A stretch of 64,000 nt of DNA from Eledone cirrhosa (GCA_964016885.1 OZ024743.1:172718226-172782225); one strand, 5' to 3'. Counted from the first letter of the stretch, positions 52,557 through 63,329 are shown. A program made the numbers and translations. The notes: generated by a model not told the origin, from the letters alone.

Positions 52557-54296
52557 TTGATGTTTTGGCCGCAGTCAGAGTTGTTGCCTCAGAGGACACT
52601 GTCCTCCAACCCACCGAGGAGGTCCTGGCTGCTCTGCGACTCAATCACCCTGAACCACCCACTGATCTCAGACCCATACCCCCACTTGCTCCTTGTGGCT
52701 TCTGATGCAGACATCATGTCCGCCATCAGGTCCTTCCCAGCTAGCAGCTGCGGAGGTGTTGATGGTCTCCGACCAGGCCACCTCGAGGAGTTGACATCCC
52801 CCCTCTTCACTGAGGCCGAGCACCGCCTTCTGAGTGCAATTGTGGCACTCACCAATAGGCTCATCCATAGTGCCCTGGACACTTACGCCCGAGGCCTCTT
52901 TATTTTGGCCAGCCTCACCGTTCTCATGAAGAAAGAGGGTGGCATAGGCCCGATTGTTGTGGGCAATGTCTTCCGGAGGCTGGCTACAAAGGTGATCTGC
53001 AAGTCCGTAACACACGAACTGGGTGAGGAGTTGAGTCCGGTGCAACTGGGTGTTGGCGTGTCCGATGGCTGTGAGGGGGCCGCTCATGCAACCAGGCAGT
53101 TCTTCAACAGTTGCCCATCGGAACCAGCATCCAGGGACTCCAGGCACCTCATTGTCAAGCTTGACATGAGGAATGCCTTCAACTCTTTACGCTGGGATCA
53201 TCTGCTCGAGGTCTGCCTCAGCCGAGCTCCCTCTGCCTACCCGCTGACCTACCTGTCATATGGAGCCCCGAGCATGCTCCTTGCTGCTGGTACGGTCATA
53301 CCCTCAGCTACTGGGGTCAAACAGGGCGACTCTTTGGGACCCCTCCTGTTCGCCCTTGGTATTGACCACATCGCCCGGAGTATCGCGGCCCCTCTCAACG
53401 TTTGGTATCTGGATGATGCTACGTTCGGTGGGCCCGTACGGACAGTCTGCCATGATCTTCAATCGTGGGTTCCATCCCTGGCGGGAATCGACCTCCAGGT
53501 GAACTCGGCCAATTCGGAGGTGGTGAATGTCAGCCTCAATGCTGCGAACTTTGCAGCCTCCGTCTTGGACGTGTGGTCCATTCTCTATGACGTTCAGGTG
53601 ACCCCCAAAGAGGATGTCCTCATCCTCAGGTCACCGATCCACCCACCGGCCATCCGCTCCACCATCAGGTCCAGGCTTCAACAGCTCCAGACTCTCATGA
53701 GCCGACTGGGCTTGATTGACGGCCACCCAGCTCTCTTTCTGCTGAGGAACTGCTTCGCCATGCCAAAGCTCCTCCATACACTCCACAGCGCTCCATGCTA
53801 CACCCAGACATCTCTCCTCGCTGACCTCGATACTTGTATCCGAGAAGCAGCCGAGGAGATATGTAACGTCAAGTTTGACGACATAGGGTGGCAACAGGCC
53901 ACTTTACCTGTCAGGTATGGCGGCCTTGGCCTCCGGTGCCCGATCTCAATAGCTTTGCTGGCGTATCTTTCGTCGGTAACCTTGTGCCGCATCCTCATCA
54001 GCAGGGTTCTTCAAAACACAACAGAACCCTCTGTGTTCAGAGAACGTGAGGCCGCCTGTGAGACGTGGGGCCGGCTGGGACTTAGCCCAGTAGACGTCCC
54101 TCCTCCTTCTCCCCCTGTTGACGTCAAGTTCCCCCCCCCCCAGCGCACTTGGGATGCCATCCAGTGCAGCCTGGCCTCAGACATGCTCACGCGCCAGCTC
54201 GACCAGCATGCCTTTCTTGTTTTCGTGTGGCCTCTAAACCCCACAGTGGTGCCTGGCTCCATGCCCTGCCCTCCTTCTCCACTGGCACGCAGCTAG
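52557..54296 (+). pseudogene. Subfamily 1 LINE reverse transcriptase, 579-codon open frame
   Basis: The first about 40 codons are out of the true frame. From VASDADIMSAIRSFPASSCG it reads GGVDGLRPGHLEELTS, LMKKEGGIGPIVVGNVFRRL and ATKVICKSV, SPVQLGVGVSDGCEGAAHAT, LIVKLDMRNAFNSLRWDHLL near residue 201 (motif A), GVKQGDSLGPLLFALGIDHI near 256 (motif B) and LNVWYLDDATFGG near 282 (YLDD in place of YADD). Thumb-like FLLRNCFAMPKLLH and LPVRYGGLGLRCP follow. Open for over 500 codons, so relatively young or GC-protected. Confidence 0.87.
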
Positions 54297-54931
54297 ACAA
54301 CCATAGCCTGCGCATCGGCGTTTCCCTGAGGCTCGGCCTCCGGATCTGCGAGCCACACCAATGTCGTTGCAGTTCCACCGTGGACTCTTTCGGCCTCCAC
54401 CCGCTTTCCTGTTGCCACAGTGCTGGCCGCATTCCACGCCATGCTGCCCTCAACGAGGTCATTAAGCATGGCTTGGACGCTGCAGGCTTCCCTTCCCAGC
54501 TCAAGCCGGTGGGGCTGGATCGAGGGGACGGCAAAAGGCCAGATGGCATGACCATCTTCCCGTTCCGCGGTGGCAAACCCCTCGTCTGGGATGCCACTTG
54601 CACCGACACTTTCTGCAGCCGCAACCTGGTGCAGTCTGTGACTGACCCAGGTTCTGCTGCACGTCGGGCTGAGGGGGCCAAACTCCTCAAATACCAGTCA
54701 TTCTCCGACAGGTTTGCGGTCGTACCCCTGGCAGTGGAGACTTCTGGTGTCCTCGGTCCCAGAGCTACCTCCTTACTCACCACCATAGGCGCTGAGCTAG
54801 CCAGCCGCAGGTGTGAACCCTGCGAGTTGGAGTGGCTTTTCCAGCGCATCTCCCTTGCCGTCCTCCGGGGAAATGCCTTCTCCATTCTGTCTGCCAGAGC
54901 TGTGGGAGGGCCCCATCGCATGCTATTGTAG
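54149..54931 (+). pseudogene. Zinc knuckle plus restriction-like endonuclease domain
   Basis: A 260-codon frame. In coding phase from SGAWLHALPSFSTGTQLDNH it has a cysteine/histidine cluster (C67, C72, C74, H83, C87, C88, H98: CRCSSTVDSFGLHPLSC). Next are GDGKRPDG (P121-D122), PLVWDATCTDT (D138) and PLAVETSG (E187), an arrangement like PD-(D/E)XK nucleases that cut target DNA in R2-type elements. It ends naturally at 54931. The first about 30 codons overlap the previous frame and are spurious. Confidence 0.75.
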
Positions 54932-54934
54932 TTG

Positions 54935-55240
54935 TTGTATACAGATGTTCAACAATATTCACAACATCGGTGACATCATAAAGAAAGCAAGTCGTTCGAA
55001 TCCCTTAAATACACACGCATCAAAAGATATTTCGCACATACAAATTTCAAATTTATAATTGTATTCAGTTGTATAAATAATATTACAAATTGTTCACAAT
55101 TCTTTCAGAATGAAAATATAAACACTAATATAAACATATAATAAATACAAGAACCTTACAAATACAACACACCAAAATATACGACCAAAGCGAGAAAAAA
55201 AAAAAAGGAAAACAAAAACGACCATTGTATATCAGATAAT
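54935..55240 (+). other. 3' non-coding tail of the subfamily 1 LINE
   Basis: AT-rich with an A-run at 55196-55206. Phrases such as AATATTACAAATTGTTCAC resemble the 3' UTRs of the subfamily 2 copies at 63500-63650, so this is probably the LINE 3' UTR. Confidence 0.5.
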
Positions 55241-55422
55241 TGTTTCCACTTTTGGCACAAGGCCATCAATTACCCAGTACATTACTGGTACTTTATTTTA
55301 TCGACCCCGTAAGGATGAAAGGCAAAGTTAACCTCAGCGGGATTTGAACTCAGACTGTAGAGGGACGTAACTATGCTGGAAAGCATGGCGTCCAACCCTC
55401 TACCGATACTGCCAATCCACTG
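55241..55422 (-). mobile_element. tRNA-derived SINE, family 1
   Basis: Complete minus-strand copy. CAGATAAT occurs on both sides (55233-55240 and 55423-55430), an 8-base target duplication. Confidence 0.88.
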
Positions 55423-55430
55423 CAGATAAT

Positions 55431-55737
55431 GGTGTCTAGAATACACTATGTCTGAATATTTAATGTTTATGTCATTTGTGTGAAATAATATATTATCGGA
55501 CACTACCACAGTCATGGGGGTAATTGCCCCGGGGGTCCCTGCAGTTGGGGGTCCCACGAGCGACGGCCATAACAATTTATTTGTGCCCTCAGCAGAGCTT
55601 TTTAGTTTTAGGCTGGTTACAAATTTTGAATTTAATCCTTGTATGTATAACTTTTCAATTCCAATTATTTGCGCCAAACTATCTTTCATATGTAAAATTG
55701 GGGGGTTTACTATGTATTCTAATTTTTTGTGTATGAG
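55431..55737. other. Unannotated stretch
   Basis: Small frames only, no recognisable domain. Confidence 0.45.
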
Positions 55738-56155
55738 CGTGTAACGGAAGACTCCTATGTTTTACCTGGGGAAGATTCAAAACCGAATCTGAGGGTTCTC
55801 GCCTCTAAAACCACCTATTGTTGGGAGTTCCCACCAGTGTCCTGTCAAGAGATAACTATGATAAACGTACATACCACTTGATTTGTGACCCCAGGTTCTT
55901 GACTGATGAAACACACATGGCTGCTCCTAAATCAAGCTGTATACATATCCTTATAGCTGTAGGGTTATTATAAATACAAGTACTTAGAGAGTTCACCAGA
56001 GAGACCACGAAGCAGCAGTCTGTGAGAGGTTAACGATGTAGCCCATTCACTATCTACAGACCTCTCTCTCTCTCTCTCCTGGCTCTACAGGCTCTCACAT
56101 TTCATACCAGCTCGGCAGATTGACCAACTATGTATGCTAAGGATAGACACACACA
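55738..56155 (+). repeat. Putative LTR fragment, copy 2
   Basis: Starts TGTAACGGAAGACTCC and matches 48823-49245, including CGAATCTGAGG, TCTCGCCTCT, TATTATAAATACAAG and GGTTAACGATGTAGCC. Homology ends near 56155. Downstream sequence has no recognisable gag-pol. Confidence 0.45.
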
Positions 56156-57219
56156 GTAAGGTCTAAATCCAACAACTAGCCACAGTCAATAAACAGACAT
56201 AAACACGATGAGTCCCTAGATGTATTCACGCGTCATGCTAGAAGTTGATCCTACACGCAACCATCTTAAGTTAGGGCATAGATACACCTAAAAAGGGATC
56301 GTGAATCTTGTGACTAAATTAGAAACCATTAATTAGATGGCAGTGGAGGGGACAGAACCCACCTACTTAGCAGAGCCTGCCAGATTTCAGAAATAGATGC
56401 AGTTAATGCTCAGTTATTATAAATACATAAGACAATAGACTGGAATGTCTTTGATCGGCAATCTCCACAATCAGAGTTGGTCTGACACGAGCTTTAACGT
56501 GGGCCTCTATGCAGCCATTCAACCAGCTGAAAATGACAGCCAATCTCCCGTTAAATCACACCATACCATCTTAAAAATAGAGGGGCAAGTTGGATAATGT
56601 AGTCATAGATTTACTATGTATGGGGAAAAAAAGAAAAAAACGGGATCAGTTTGCTCGATCAAACCTGGCCTAGGATAACAACATAGGTAAAAAGGGAAAT
56701 TCCAAGGAACTTGGATCTGCAAGATCAAAGGAGTTTGGTCAGAACAGGGGCGGAGGAAGCATTTCTGAATTGGGGGTGGTCAATTTAGTTGTAGTGATTG
56801 ATTAGTTTAGCTCATTGCACTCTAAATTGGTCAGAAAATGTAATTTGCTTTCAAGCAGGTCATATTACATTTGCAGCTTTCAATAATTGTAAAGTGATTT
56901 TAGCAAAAAGGCCTATGAAATCTGTCTCTGAATACACATACTAGCAATTGGCAAATAGTGATATGTGGAGAAAAAGTTATGACATGACAAAAACATTTAC
57001 TATGAAGGTTAACAATATATTATCAAATATCAACCAAGATATAAAAAAAACTTTGATATGCGATAAACATAACATATACATAAATTGAAGCGTATATACA
57101 AATATATGTGTGTTTTGGTGGTTAGGAGAGAAAAATATTATTATTCCACCGCCCCTGCAAAAAGTTTAGTGTCTGTTGAGGGATGATGACACAATAGGGG
57201 GTTTGCAAGGAAGAGTGAA
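56156..57219. other. Unannotated stretch
   Basis: I looked for primer-binding-site and gag-like sequence after the LTR-like repeat and found nothing convincing. No other feature was recognised. Confidence 0.45.
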
Positions 57220-57450
57220 CTTCCATAATCCTTTTGAGAAACGTGGACCTGCCACGTCTATGCAATGGCACACATTTTACAGTCAGGCGGATGAGGAACC
57301 ATCTCTAAGAGGTCACTATTCTTGGAGGCAATCATCAATGAGAAAATGCATTTATTCCCAAGATTCCTCTTATCCCTTCCTCTACCGAGCTGCTGTTCTC
57401 GAGACGTCAGTTCCCAGTTATGACCATGCATAAAGTTCAGGCTCAAAGTC
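57220..57450 (+). pseudogene. Helitron helicase C-terminal scrap, copy 4
   Basis: Over several frames it reads ILLRNVDLPRLCNGTHFTVR, then ENAFIPKIPLIPSST and SRRQFPV. This matches the CNGTR ... VFIPRIPLIP ... FRRxQFPV series of Helitron helicases. Two stops lie within 60 codons. Old and short. Confidence 0.7.
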
Positions 57451-57976
57451 TGTAAGTTGTAGAATTGAATATCAGATAATCGGTTTTTACCCATGGACAG
57501 TTATATGTAGATTGTTCACGAGTAGGAACACCTAGAAATCTTCATACACTACGCACTAACAATAAAATGAAGAATCTGGTGTATCTGGAAGATTTTTTAC
57601 TGTTTTTTGTTTTGTTACACACACCACGGTTTGGCCTTATACAGTAAACCAAACATCCAATACAGTCATTTTCTCTTCTACTTGTCTACTCTTATCTGTT
57701 TACCGAAATGGGTACATCAGCGAGTTGTATATAAATGTGTGAGTCTGCGCGCGTGTGTGTATATGTTTGTTTGTGTGTGTAAACCAGCATTTGAATCAGA
57801 GACGTATATGTATGTGTAGATGTGTGTGCATGTTTAATTCTTTTGTCTGTGTATCTGATTAAGTATTTACGTAAAGATGTGTGTGTATGTAATTTACCAA
57901 AGCGTGACGTACATAAAGAATGCGCAAACACACACACTCATATACAAAATATGACGTCGTCATCTACTTATATATA
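57451..57976. other. GT/CA-rich stretch
   Basis: 57800-57960 matches the CA/GT-rich repeat at 6640-6800. Otherwise unrecognised. Confidence 0.5.
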
Positions 57977-58492
57977 TAACCAGCAATTTCTCAGTCTGTC
58001 TGTCCGACAGTGGAAACACGTGCATAGAGAGAGAGTGAGAGTGAAAGAAAGAGACAGACTACGAGAGGGGGATAGCGGTAGGGAGAGAGGGAGAGAGAGA
58101 GAGAGTGAATAGACGCTAAAACACGTGCTACAGAAACATTACCTTCCCCTCTCCACTGACTTTGGTCACTGAGGCCGAGGGAATCGCGCTGAGCGCGTCA
58201 TAATGACGTAATGCAGACAGCCAGACATACAGACAGATATTATAAGGGCGCAACGTTATATTTATGTATCTATCTAAAAAGAAAGACTAAGAATTATATA
58301 GAGAGAACGCTAAATCGCCTAATGCGGTCCCTAGGGCATTGAAAATTTGAAATAATTTTTGCTCAAAACACTTACAGGACCATAAGTATTACATGTCTAA
58401 AGTTTGAAAACAATCGGTTGGATGGTTCTCAAGTTTTAGTGAGCTGACAGACAGACAGACATTCTCTGTTTTAGATATATAGACTAGCAGAA
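57977..58492 (-). mobile_element. Possible non-autonomous Helitron
   Basis: On the minus strand it begins TCTATATATCTAAAACAGAG near 58492, like other Helitron 5' ends here. It may end GAAATTGCTGG (CTGG, a CTRR terminus) at 57977. Its 5' part matches 8330-8537. The 3' hairpin is weak, so the left limit is uncertain. Confidence 0.45.
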
Positions 58493-58536
58493 AACCACCC
58501 GGTGGGTGGTTTTCTGCTAGTCTATATATCTAAAAC
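58462..58536. repeat. Perfect palindrome of Helitron ends
   Basis: About 35-base arms: TTTTAGATATATAGACTAGC and AGAAAACCACCC, then their complement. Inside is the hairpin and CTGCTAG of a Helitron 3' end. On both outer sides are Helitron-like 5' starts, TCTATATATCTAAAAC, pointing away from each other. Confidence 0.9.
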
Positions 58537-58935
58537 TGATGTTGTCTGTGTGTGAGTCCTCATTTTTGCAAAGTCTATACTAATCCACATTTCTACTCCG
58601 ATTGACTTCAAACTTGCATTTATATATTCCTTGCGGTCTAAAGATACTAACTGCTGCTTTTATTTTTCAATTTTCTGTTGTTAGGTGCTGGTTATCAATC
58701 ACCGTCGAGCCCTTATAGTATCTGTCTGTATGTCTGTTTGTCTGCATAATGACATTCTGATGAACACATCATTCAAACACACACACACAGACACACATAC
58801 ATATATACTTATATATACATATATATACACACACATATACATATATATATATATATACAAACATATACACATATATAGATATACACATATACAAATATAC
58901 ACATAAAAATATATGTATACATACACACACACACA
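58526..58935 (+). mobile_element. Possible Helitron 5' part, plus strand
   Basis: It starts TCTATATATCTAAAACTG directly after CTAG. No coding sequence is visible and no 3' end is found before the (CATCAT) tail of the next LINE. Positions 58780-58935 are CA/TA microsatellite. Confidence 0.4.
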
Positions 58936-59447
58936 TATATCATCATCATCATCATCATCATCAGGTTTAGCGTCCGTGTTCCACGCTTGCATGGGTTTGG
59001 ACGGGGGTTTTCCCACTTGAGGCAAGAGTGGTTGTCTTGCTCGCATAGGACTGTCTGGCGGGTTTTCTACAGTTGGATGCCTTTCCTAACACCAACCACA
59101 TTTACAGTGTGGGGCTGGGAGGTTTTTACCGTGTTGCCTACACGGCCACATTACAGCGTGGACTGTCTGGCGGGTTTTCTACAGCTGGATGCCCTTCCTA
59201 ACACCAACCACATTTACAGTGTGGGGCTGGGAGGTTTTTACCGTGTTGCCTACACGGCCACATTTACAGCGTGGACTGTGTGTTTTTTGTCGTGACACCT
59301 ACACGATCTCATTTGTTTCGGCCTGGATGTTGTGGGACCAACATTACTTTACATTGAAAGGGGCGGTGTGGGTGGGGTGGAGGTGGTGGGATGGGGGTGT
59401 GTTTTGATAGAGATGCCTACTGACTGTAGTGGGTTTTTACTTTGTAT

Positions 59448-60227
59448 TTAGGTAAGGCGGGTCTTCTCTATTACTGAGTACCGCCAAAGGTCTCGGTCCA
59501 GTGACATTGTCTTGGAGAGGTGTAAGCGTGTGAGGTCGGAATTTATCAGCTCGTCCCATGTTTTTCTGGGTCTGCCTACTCCGTGGCTACCGTCTATCTT
59601 TATTGCCCTGCACTTTGTTATACAGCTGTCGTCTTTCATGCGCATCACGTGACCGTACCAACGTAGCCTTCTCTCGAGTAAACAACATCTGATCCCTCTT
59701 ATTTCTAATTTTTTCCTTAGTTCGTTTATGCTTTGCCGTTCACGTATATTACTATTGCACATCCAGCGGAGCATGCAAGCTTCGTTCCTCTCTAGTCTGC
59801 GTATATCCTCTGCACACAATGCCCAGGTCTCACTGCCATGCAGCATTGCTGTTCGTATGCAGGCATCGTATAACCTGCCTTTCATTTTTAGGGAGAACCC
59901 TCTAGCGGCTAATAGTGGTATAAGCTCTCTGAACTTTTTCCATCCAGTTCTGACTCTAGCTACTGTACTTTCAGAGCACCCTCCCCCACTGCTGATTTTG
60001 TCACCCAGATAACGGAAGCTGTCCACTATTTCTATAGAACCCTCTGCGCAGTTGAAGGAGCTAGTATTTTGTGGGCACTTGCTGCTACTTATTGCACCAG
60101 AGCACCGGCCACATGTAAAATCTATGTTCTTAGTTAGCTTACCTGTGATCCCACTACATCTTTTATGCACCCATACTTTGCATTTGGGACATAAAATGGA
60201 GTTTCTACCTACGCCTTTCCTACACAC
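59448..60227 (-). pseudogene. RTE PHD-like finger and C-terminal tail, 259 codons
   Basis: Starts CRKGVGRNSILCPKCKVWVH then KRCSGI ... CGRC, a Cys4-His-Cys3-like zinc finger inserted between reverse transcriptase and tail. Then VDSFRYLGDKISSGGGCSES, GWKKFRELIPLLAARGFSL, LYDACIRTAMLHGSETWAL, RRLRWYGHVMRMKDDSCITK and GRPRKTWDELINSDLTRLH. It is the best preserved copy of this region in the window and ends in a natural stop. Confidence 0.88.
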
Positions 60228-60236
60228 TGAGCATGG

Positions 60237-61067
60237 CTATTTCCCAGATGGGACCGCCGCCTTATTTTCTTTCCTACAAACTAGAACTTTAGTCTTAGCC
60301 AGGTTAATTTTAAGGCCTTTTGATTCTAGGCCGTGCTTCCATGTTTGGAATTTCTTCTCTAGTTCGGTCATTGATTCAGCTATGAGCGTTAGATCATCTG
60401 CGTATAGGAGTTCCCATGGGCAGCCAGTCTTGAACTCCTCTGTTATAGCCTGAAGGGCAATAATAAATAGTAGGGGGCTAAGAACAGAGCCCTGATGGAC
60501 ACCAACTTTTACGCTAAACTCTTCACTATATTCGTTGTTAATTCTAACCTTACTGACTGTTTCTTTATACATGGCTTGTATAGCTCTCACAAGCCATTCG
60601 TCAACACCTAGTTTTCTAAGAGACCACCAGATAATGGAACGGGGGACTCTGTCGAAGGCTATCTCCAAGTCGACGAAAGCTAAGTATAGGGGTTTACTTT
60701 TAGCTAGGTACTTCTCCTGTAGTTGTCGTACAATGAAAAGAGCGTCTGTGGTACTTTTGCCTGACACAAACCCGAACTGCATTTCATCTAGATCAATTCT
60801 CTCTCTGATTAGTTGCGCTATTACTTTTTCCGTGACCTTCATGACCTGGTTGATTAATTTAATGCCTCTATAGTTACTCCTATCTAGGGCATCTCCTTTT
60901 CCCTTATAGCAGTTAACGATGATGCTGCTACGCCAGTCCTTCGGAACAACCCCATTCTGTATGACTTGGTTAACTATCCGGGTGACCATGGTGTGTCCTA
61001 CCGAACCAGATGCCTTCAGCATCTCAGCAACTATTTCCGAAGGCCCAGCCGCCTTACCCGTCTTCAT
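60237..61067 (-). pseudogene. RTE reverse transcriptase, 276-codon open frame
   Basis: It begins KTGKAAGPSEIVAEML. It has NYRGIKLINQVMKV, FGFVSGKSTTD, YLAFVDLEIAFDRVP (motif A), LGVDEWLVRAIQAMYKE, VGVHQGSVLSPLLF (motif B) and LLYADDLTLIAES (YADD), all intact. It ends at a TAG in place of the Trp codon of SGKWPC, cutting off the finger and tail. The upstream part is in another frame because of the deletion near 61085. Confidence 0.9.
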
Positions 61068-61084
61068 ATCTTTGATTGCCTTAC

Positions 61085-61975
61085 TTATCTACCTTCAACT
61101 AACACTGCTGGTCCCTCTATTGGATCGATCTGGGGGAGACTGTGTTTCTCCCATTTGTTCTCCTCATTTAGAAGCCTTTCGTAGTGACACTTCCAAGCTA
61201 CCTTCTTATCAGCGTCGGTGATGGCAAGTATGCCATCATCGTTAAGTACACACTTCTCCCCGACAATATCACGGTTTTCCTTGACACATTGCCTGGCAAT
61301 CCTGAACACCTCACGTTTTTGGTCCTCACGTTGTAGAACATGCTTGAACTTTCTTTCCTCTGCTTCCCTTCTTGCGAAGTACACTTGTCTCCTAGCTTCC
61401 CTCCTGGCCACTTGATAGTCTTCTCTACTTCCCCCATCCCGCCATACTTTCCAAGCCTGCTTTTTGGCCTTAATTGACTCCTCCACCTTACTGTTCCACC
61501 ACCAAGTTACTCTCCTCCTACCTACAGGCCTACTCCAGCCACAGACTTCGTCTGCCGCCGTCAGCAGGTTTGCTCTCAGGAATTCCCACTGTTCCTCTAT
61601 ATTATACGACTCTAATTGCTCTTCCTTACTGTCGAAAGCGTCAAGTAATATGCTTTGAAATTTATTTCTGGCTATGGGGTCCTTTAGCTTCCATATTTTT
61701 CTCCTGAGGATAGTCCTCTTCCGCTGTCTAGTACGTCTCGTCCTGACTATGAGGTCGCTAATTATCAGTCTATGTTGGGAGGTGAATTCTTCATGAGGGA
61801 GGGATTTAGTGTTAACAACAGACACTCTGTCACGTCTTCTGGTAAGGATATAATCTACCTGGCTTGTGTGTTCCCCCGATCTATAGGTGATCAAGTGATT
61901 GTCTCGTTTTTTGAAGTTAGTGTTACAGATAGTTAAGTTATTTGCGTCGCAGAATTCCAGGATTCTGGAGTATAT
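61085..61975 (-). pseudogene. RTE endonuclease C-terminus and linker
   Basis: One open frame from the (TA)n junction. FCDANNLTICNTNFKKRD, HTSQVDYILTRRRDR, then SQHRLIISDLIV (SD of the SDH-type motif). The linker has VCGWSRPVGRRRVTWWWNSK and KQAWKVWRDGGSREDYQVAR. It ends in a 4-base deletion relative to the 24-26 kb copy. The first Met-containing codons come from the microsatellite and are not coding. Confidence 0.85.
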
Positions 61976-62003
61976 ATATATATATACATACATACACATA
62001 CAT

Positions 62004-62037
<34 letters not shown>

Positions 62038-62062
62038 CTGTGTGTATATATATATATATATA
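61976..62062. repeat. (TA)n/(TACA)n microsatellite
   Basis: Mixed TA and ATACATAC array marking the 5' junction of the LINE. Confidence 0.95.
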
Positions 62063-62338
62063 GATACATTGTAGGTTGCTTTAACCCGTCTTTTATTATT
62101 CAAAAAACTTCTTGCCAATTAACCCTTTGTGCGCCATTCATCTAACGGTAAACCAACAAATACCAAAATATGGAGCGTTGACAAGAACGATGGCGAATGA
62201 ATCTTCGAGGTAAGCAGTTTCCTCCCGAGCTGTTAGTTCACGCAGGATTCTCTGCTACACCTTTTCGTAATAATACCGAACAACGTACTACTGGTCACTC
62301 CTTCCTGCAAAAGCCGTACAAAGCATCTCTCTCTCTCT

Positions 62339-62340
<2 letters not shown>
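62063..62340. other. Unannotated stretch
   Basis: No recognisable feature. Ends in (CT)n. Confidence 0.45.

Positions 62341-62408
<68 letters not shown>
62341..62408. repeat. (TA)n microsatellite
   Basis: About 33 TA units with one CA interruption. Confidence 0.95.
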
Positions 62409-62770
62409 GTTATAAGAACAGATTAAAGTTTAAGCAAAGAATCGCTGCTTTCAACATTAACGGGATCTTCTGAAACTAAAAAATTTAATCTGTGAACGCA
62501 GAAGTAAATATTTCGAGAAACATTGCAACCGAAGGAAGATGATATTTTGGTTCGTGAAGACGTTCCCTAGCAATGAACGGAAAAAAAAGCAAGGATAATA
62601 CGTCGTTATGTGGACCGAGAAGAACAATTTCATGCAAAGACAAGACCAAGTTTATGGTATAAATGGAGTCGTTAGACTAATATTCTATTTAAAATAACCG
62701 AATGATTTCCAACCCCGGAATTTAAGAAGGATGTAAATAAAATTGAAAACGAAAATGACAGAGGTTATTT
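62409..62770 (+). repeat. Dispersed repeat family C
   Basis: Colinear with 39345-39720: TTTAAGCAAAGAATCGCTGC, GGATCTTCTGAAACTAAAAA, TTGGTTCGTGAAGACGTTCC and GGAGTCGTTAGACTAATATT. Its left edge is a (TA)n run. Confidence 0.75.
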
Positions 62771-62774
62771 AAAT

Positions 62775-63302
62775 AGTAAAAGTAAATAGTGAAGATATAG
62801 GCCAGTACATAGGTATGCGCCGATGGACATACACATACATATACATACGCACACACAAATACACACATACGCGCGCATGCACAAGCCTTATGCATTTCTA
62901 CAGTATTTTCACCAAACTTAAGACATAGATTACTTATGTACTCCGGATGGTCATGGGCACTTTCATTTTTCCAGATATTGATTATAGGGCCTCCCGGCAG
63001 ATAACCCCCTTCAACCGCTTCCTTGGAGTCGACTGAAGCACTGCAGTGAAATGCAACAAAACGTCATAACTTCTGGAGTTCGCAACCGATTTTCACAAAA
63101 CTTGACACATGGGCTACGTTTATTCTACAGATGAATGTGAATTGGCACATATTGAGTAGGGGACCCCTGGGGGCAGGAACCCCCTTGGGAAAATGCCGAT
63201 GATTTTGTAAAAGTATAGTTTTCGAAGCAGCACTGAAGTATTGACATAAATGGTATACATAACTGCTATTTAATACCCGAGCAACGCCGGGTACCTGCTA
63301 GC
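62775..63302 (+). mobile_element. Helitron-type 3' region
   Basis: The right end, TACCCGAGCAACGCCGGGTA then CCTGCTAG at 63302, is a textbook Helitron 3' end: a GC hairpin (ACCCGAG...CGGGT-like) followed by CTAG. No Rep or helicase lies upstream. The 5' limit is not recognised. Confidence 0.65.
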
Positions 63303-63329
63303 TGTATCATAAAATATCTGTTTACTTAT

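Larger units (their letters stand above)
51990..54931 (+). mobile_element. Endonuclease-type LINE, subfamily 1, most complete copy
   Basis: GC-rich relative to its surroundings. Order: truncated PHD-like finger, CLGCGCFHHFTCV...WRCRSC (52010-52115); linker; reverse transcriptase (52557-54230); zinc knuckle and restriction-like endonuclease (54330-54900). Frame changes occur near 52520, 52690 and 54230. A C-terminal restriction-like enzyme, not an N-terminal APE, puts it with site-specific-type LINEs (R2, R4, NeSL, CRE groups) by architecture. I do not place it in a named clade. Confidence 0.85.
58941..61975 (-). mobile_element. RTE-type LINE, long 5'-truncated copy
   Basis: Minus strand from 61975: second half of the APE endonuclease (LTICNTNFKKRDNHLITYRS, SQVDYILTRRRDR), linker (61700-61090), reverse transcriptase (61067-60237), PHD-like finger and C-terminal tail (60227-59448), a 3' UTR with two tandem modules (59280-59060), and a terminus GTGGAACACGGACGC with (TGA)n at 58963-58941. 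Only two defects separate the three long frames: a 4-base deletion near 61085 and TGG to TAG at 60238. One of the youngest-looking LINEs here. Confidence 0.93.

Noticed and set aside
54187..54921. 244-codon minus-strand frame antisense to the LINE endonuclease
   Set aside because: Shadow frame in GC-rich coding sequence. The plus strand has the family motifs.
56330..56380. TGGCAGTGGAGGGGAC as an LTR primer-binding site
   Set aside because: It lies well beyond the end of LTR-like homology, and no gag-like frame follows.
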